Source: Gavia stellata
Lineage: Eukaryota > Chordata > Aves > Gaviiformes > Gaviidae
Direction: 5' to 3'
Assembly: GCF_030936135.1 (NCBI RefSeq)
Contig: NC_082595.1
Location: forward strand, 16,567,930-16,631,929
DNA length: 64,000 nucleotides
Shown here: positions 60,077-64,000 of the stretch, piece by piece
How the letters are laid out: each line of letters starts with the position of its first letter
Position numbering within the stretch: the first letter of the stretch is position 1
Notes under the pieces: model-generated
Database searches by the model: none
Seen by the model: only the letters and a program-made list of their open reading frames with translations
What the model was told of the DNA's origin: nothing
Translations under genes and position numbers: made by a program

Positions 60077-60768
60077 CACCCTTGCTCTCAGCACTGCCTC
60101 AACCCCATCACTTGGGTGAAGGTTAATGAAGATGTGCAGGTGGGCACCAATCCCTGAACCACCTCCTCGAGTTTGCAGGTCCCACGAGGCAGGCAAGCCG
60201 AACCCTCTTCCCTCGCAACGTCACGGTGTTAGGTTATAAAGTTCAGCTTGTCAGTAAGTAAGACAGTCCCACCCACGACTTCTTTCCACATAATTATGGT
60301 TTGCGGAGATACCAGGAAAAAAGGAGAGCCCCTGCCGGAGATGCTGACGTCTTTTTCCTTTCAGGTTCAATGGCTGCTTTATTGCGGTCGGATTTTCTTC
60401 CTCCCCACTACCCGGTCTTTCTCTGACTGGAATCATTCCCCTCCGAAAAACATGGTGACTTTTGCTGAAAAGCAGTTCTGCCACTTCTGTAGCGAGGCAG
60501 CGCTCGCGAAAGGCACAGTGGTAGTTACGGGATGTGTGGTTTACCTCAAGACGTCACATCTCCTCCCCCCAGAGACATCAGGAGGGTTATTGCTCAAATT
60601 CGGCTTCGATTGTATAAAGGAAAAAGGCCCTGTGACTTTCACTACTACTTTTAACGTTCTAAGAAACCTTCACGTTCCTTCCTCAGGCTGTTTCAAAGGG
60701 CAATTAGCTGGGGCACAAAAGATGCTGCCTTTTGGTAAGCATATGCATATGAAGTGCGGTCTAAAATC

Positions 60769-60775
60769 CCATGAG
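60769..60775. promoter_or_regulatory. AP-1 site (TGAGTCA) 12 kb upstream of FOSL2
   Basis: Exact AP-1 heptamer near an octamer-like ATGCATATG stretch (about 60739-60750). Possible distal element; single-site evidence is weak. Confidence 0.3.
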
Positions 60776-61633
60776 TCAAATTTCAGTATTTTGTACCCGG
60801 GGAAAGGAGCAATTGATTTCGGTTGGGGATTTTTGCCAGGTGAAGGCTGACCAGAAAGCAGAGCTTCGAGTACCAGATTCACCCTTTCTGCCATTAAATA
60901 CTTTTGGAGAGCAGAAGGGGTGAAAGATCTGGCATGCCTGTTTCAGTGCTGGAGCCGTGATGCTCAGCTGGAAGACGGTCCCTGGGGAGCCATTGCTGGG
61001 GACGGCTGTGGTCCGCGCAGGGAAGAGGGGAAACCAGGGCTGGGCTCACCCAGCAGAGCACCGTGCTCTGCTGAGGCAAACACCAGCCCAGCAAAAGCTG
61101 GGCATCTCCTCTTCAACAGAAAAGCTGTGAAACGAGAGGTGGGCAGGCTCAGGCGCACCGGACACAGGCAGCGCGGGGCTGCATTAGTGCACACTTAGAG
61201 AGAGCTAAGGAAGGAAACCAGCAAACCAGATCTCCCCATGCCAGCTTAAAAAAACCAACATACACAGAAGGTAAACAAATACCATCACCAGTGGAAACAC
61301 AGCCATTCTCATCTCCTTCACATAGGCAGTGGGGAATGGTGCAGGGCTGCCCGGCCAGGCTGCCTGCAGCGCGGAGATGCACCACGGCTCGGGGGAGCCC
61401 AGCTGCTGCCGTCCGCCCCAGGTTTGGTCCCCTCCCTGGTTTTGTTGGCAAGGACACCCCTTATTTTTTCACAAGCCACCCCCAGGTTTTAACAACTTTC
61501 CCCCTCTGCAGACCCACGCCGAGCTGAACTACTATGAGCATGACACTGTGAATCCTTGGGATGGGAGGTTTTGTCTGTGTGGCAACTGATGTGCTTTTCA
61601 TGAGCCGTTTCAGCCTTGCGTGAGCCCAGCAAG

Positions 61634-61679
61634 CGGGGTCTGCAGGCACCGCTCCTCGGGGTCTGCAGGCACCGCTCCT
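61634..61679 (+). repeat. 23-bp perfect tandem duplication
   Basis: Two identical head-to-tail copies, 61634-61656 and 61657-61679, beginning CGGGGTCTGCAGG. Confidence 0.92.
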
Positions 61680-62523
61680 GAAAGCTGCCCACCTGAAGCT
61701 GTGACAATGCCGGGAAGGACAAAGGATGCAAAGGCAAATCGTGCCATGGCCTTTTGCTCACCTCAGCTTTGAGAGCACAACTGCGGTATCTGACCAAAAC
61801 CATGACTGAGCTCCCCTTTGCTAAAATCATTGCTTCTGATATCCCATGCGGTGCCCGAGAATGGGGTCCCCAAGGGAGATGCAGGCTTCCCTTGTTTTTA
61901 TATAAAGACACTGCGTTATGCCTCATGAATGCAGGGTTTACTCATGGGTGCCTTTCTCCTGTGAGCAGTACCACGCTGTGACCTGCCCAGGAAACGCAGC
62001 TGGTTTCCTGCAGCGAGCCGGGCAGTGCCTCGCTAGCTGAAGAGCTCGTTCACCTCCCTATCGCTCCTGCACCAGCCTCTTGGGATCCTCCAGGAAGGTT
62101 CTCATCTGTGGATGAAAAGCGCTTGGCAAGGGGATGAGCGGCGCTCACAACCCTCATGCATGGAGGGAAAGCGACCCGCCCCAGCTCCGGCAGTGGGAGC
62201 TCGGTGCCTGCCTTCCCGCTGGCCTGGACGTGGGATGTGCACCAGGGAGAGGGAAACAGTTACGACACAACCAGGAGGAAGATGCGTGTGCATGTATGCA
62301 TTGCAAGGACATTGTGTCCTAACACCGAGGTGTGAAGAGGGAAGGAGTTCCCTTCAACAAAGCTGCCCCAGTGAGAAGAGGCCAGGGATGGGCACCTTCA
62401 TCCCCTGCACTCTGTCTCTGCTGGGGCTGGCAGGCTGCTGGCATGAGCTAATTAACCCTTCAATTGCTGGGGAAGCTCAGAGGACCTTAATTTGATAGTC
62501 ACCATAAAAATATTTTGTCTGTC

Positions 62524-62700
62524 AACAGAGTCTTTCATCCAAGGACCTCAAAGCGCTTTACAGGTATTAATTAAGCTCACCAAGGTAACTATGAATAATT
62601 ATCGTCATTGAACAGCATGGAGAACTGAGGCCAAACTTGCCCAAGACCATCTGTCAGGCCCTGAGGACTGGTGCGGAAGAGGAACAATTCCCAGCTACGG
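62524..62700 (-). repeat. MIR-like SINE (antisense)
   Basis: 'aaggacctcaaagcgcttta', 'attaattaagctcacc' and 'gagaactgaggccaaacttg' follow the same order as the copy at 22.55 kb. This is the tail and core of an amniote MIR/CORE-type SINE in reverse. Confidence 0.65.
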
Positions 62701-64000
62701 TCGCCAGACTGCAAACCTTCCTGCAGAGAACAGCCTCAGCCTGCAAACCGGCCGAGTCTGCAGTGCTCCGCTCATCGGTGTCCTCCCCTAGAATACCACA
62801 TGTTCAAAGGACAGGGGAAAAAAGTTATTTTCATTTCGCAATACAATGCAATTGATATGACTGTGAAAAATTAGGCAAAAATTACATGAAAATATAAACT
62901 CCCTGTATCAGTGTGAAAGCTTTCTGAATAACAGAAAAGGAATGCTGTTTCAGTTATCCCATGTCTTGTGTTAGTCCTTTCTGCTGTTTTACGTGAGACT
63001 AGTAGTTTCTGAAAGTAATGGATAGTAAATCAGGTGTTGAGGAATTAGGGACAGAATTTAATATTTTAAATCCAAAATGATCAAACCTTCATTTATACAA
63101 ATTTCCTTATTATTTCCCCTTACTATTATGAATCTCAGGGCTTGGAGCACTTCCATTTTCCTATGTCTCCAACCATCCTGTATCAAGGAGTTTCAGATCA
63201 GGGTTGCTTAGGTTGCAAGTTCAGGTACATTTTAAAGTGATAAAGACTCACTGTCATCATCTAGTCTGAACTCTTGCACAGCTCAACCCAGAGAAATTTA
63301 GCTATTTACCTTGTAGATAGCCCAACTACTTACATCTCTTTATTTGGTTAATTTTTGTGGATGTATCTGTAAGTGCTGAAGGCCTCTGAAGTTTCCCCAC
63401 CTTCCAAACCCTGCTCCATGTTGCATGGAGGGGTTCCAATATTGGGCTTCTTGTTTGCAAATTCCTTACCTACAGGAATGTTGTGGGAATGAATACAAAT
63501 ATTGTGAGATATGAAGATATCAGAGCAATGGGGAGGGGAGTCATAAATACACCTCATGCAGATAATAGCAGTTATAAATTCTATTGCCTTGATCTGGCTT
63601 GGCACTGGCACTCTGCAGAACTACTTGCTGTGCTCGTTCCTCTCTCCATGTCAAGTTTCACTGTTTATTATTGATACATAACTATAGCATGATGGTCGTC
63701 TTCTGGACAGTTCCGGATAAAAGCAGCCTTTCCAGTTTGAATTAAGCACTTTCCAAAGCAACAGCAGCTAAACTGGAGAATATCCATATGAAGTGTGTTA
63801 TGGGGTTAAACTGATGATTTGTCTTATGCCAGCACAACTTTCCTGCACAAGTAGCTTTTAGACAGCTCAGCCTCTCAGTTCAAACCATGCTTGACACCTG
63901 AGCCACAATAGATGGGGCTCTGAGGGATGAATGATACCCAGAGTGAAGAAATGGAGTAGATGACTCTTCTTTGTCATAGAGGAGCCTGCAGCATCATGAC

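Larger units (their letters stand above)
50022..63999. other. Region upstream of FOSL2
   Basis: About 14 kb with no gene I can identify. It contains one candidate terminal exon (55840-56104, minus), a near-perfect hairpin (59965-60076), a Z-DNA-prone tract (57938-57978), a TTTTG repeat (58477-58514), a 23-bp tandem duplication (61634-61679), a MIR-like SINE (62524-62700) and a 200-codon open frame with an AP-1 site (60248-60850). Enhancers of FOSL2 may lie here but cannot be proven from one sequence. Confidence 0.55.

Noticed and set aside
49800..63999. BABAM2 (BRE) exons expected by synteny
   Set aside because: I looked for its C-terminal coding sequence on the minus strand and saw none; the gene probably lies further right.

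Overview
The window is vertebrate nuclear DNA, most likely from a bird. It has introns with GT/AG splice sites, a large CpG island, and CR1-type LINE fragments, one of which ends in the ATTCTATG octamer repeat typical of avian CR1. There are no operons, bacterial signals, viruses or CRISPR arrays. Two protein-coding genes can be read with confidence, both on the minus strand. The species cannot be named from the sequence alone.

Left part (1-13.5 kb): the 5' end of a phospholipase B1 (PLB1)-like gene. I assembled 12 small exons by hand from splice signals, reading phase and similarity to PLB1 lipase repeats. They run from a signal-peptide exon at 13269-13317 to an exon cut by the left edge. 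All phases agree and the first 11 exons give 606 nt (202 codons). They cover the signal peptide, a linker and most of the first, apparently catalytically degenerate, GDSL-type repeat. An old CR1 LINE and a MIR-like SINE lie in intron 1.

Middle part (13.5-32.4 kb): about 19 kb of intergenic DNA with two younger CR1 fragments, a MIR-like SINE, homopolymer tracts and no gene I can support.

Right-centre (32.4-49.6 kb): the complete FOSL2 (Fra-2) gene, four coding exons giving 323 residues, with a long probable 3' UTR to the left and a CpG-island promoter to the right. The promoter region carries two exact AP-1 sites, a CArG box and a perfect 47-bp inverted repeat. FOSL2 next to PLB1 in the same orientation matches the known amniote gene order.

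Right part (49.6-64 kb): DNA upstream of FOSL2. It holds a T/A-rich tract beside the CpG island, one unidentified possible terminal exon on the minus strand (55840-56104), a near-perfect 46-bp inverted repeat (59965-60076), a Z-DNA-prone tract and a MIR-like SINE. The neighbour expected in this direction (BABAM2/BRE) was not seen. The most unusual items are the two long hairpins; I found no clear new biological system.
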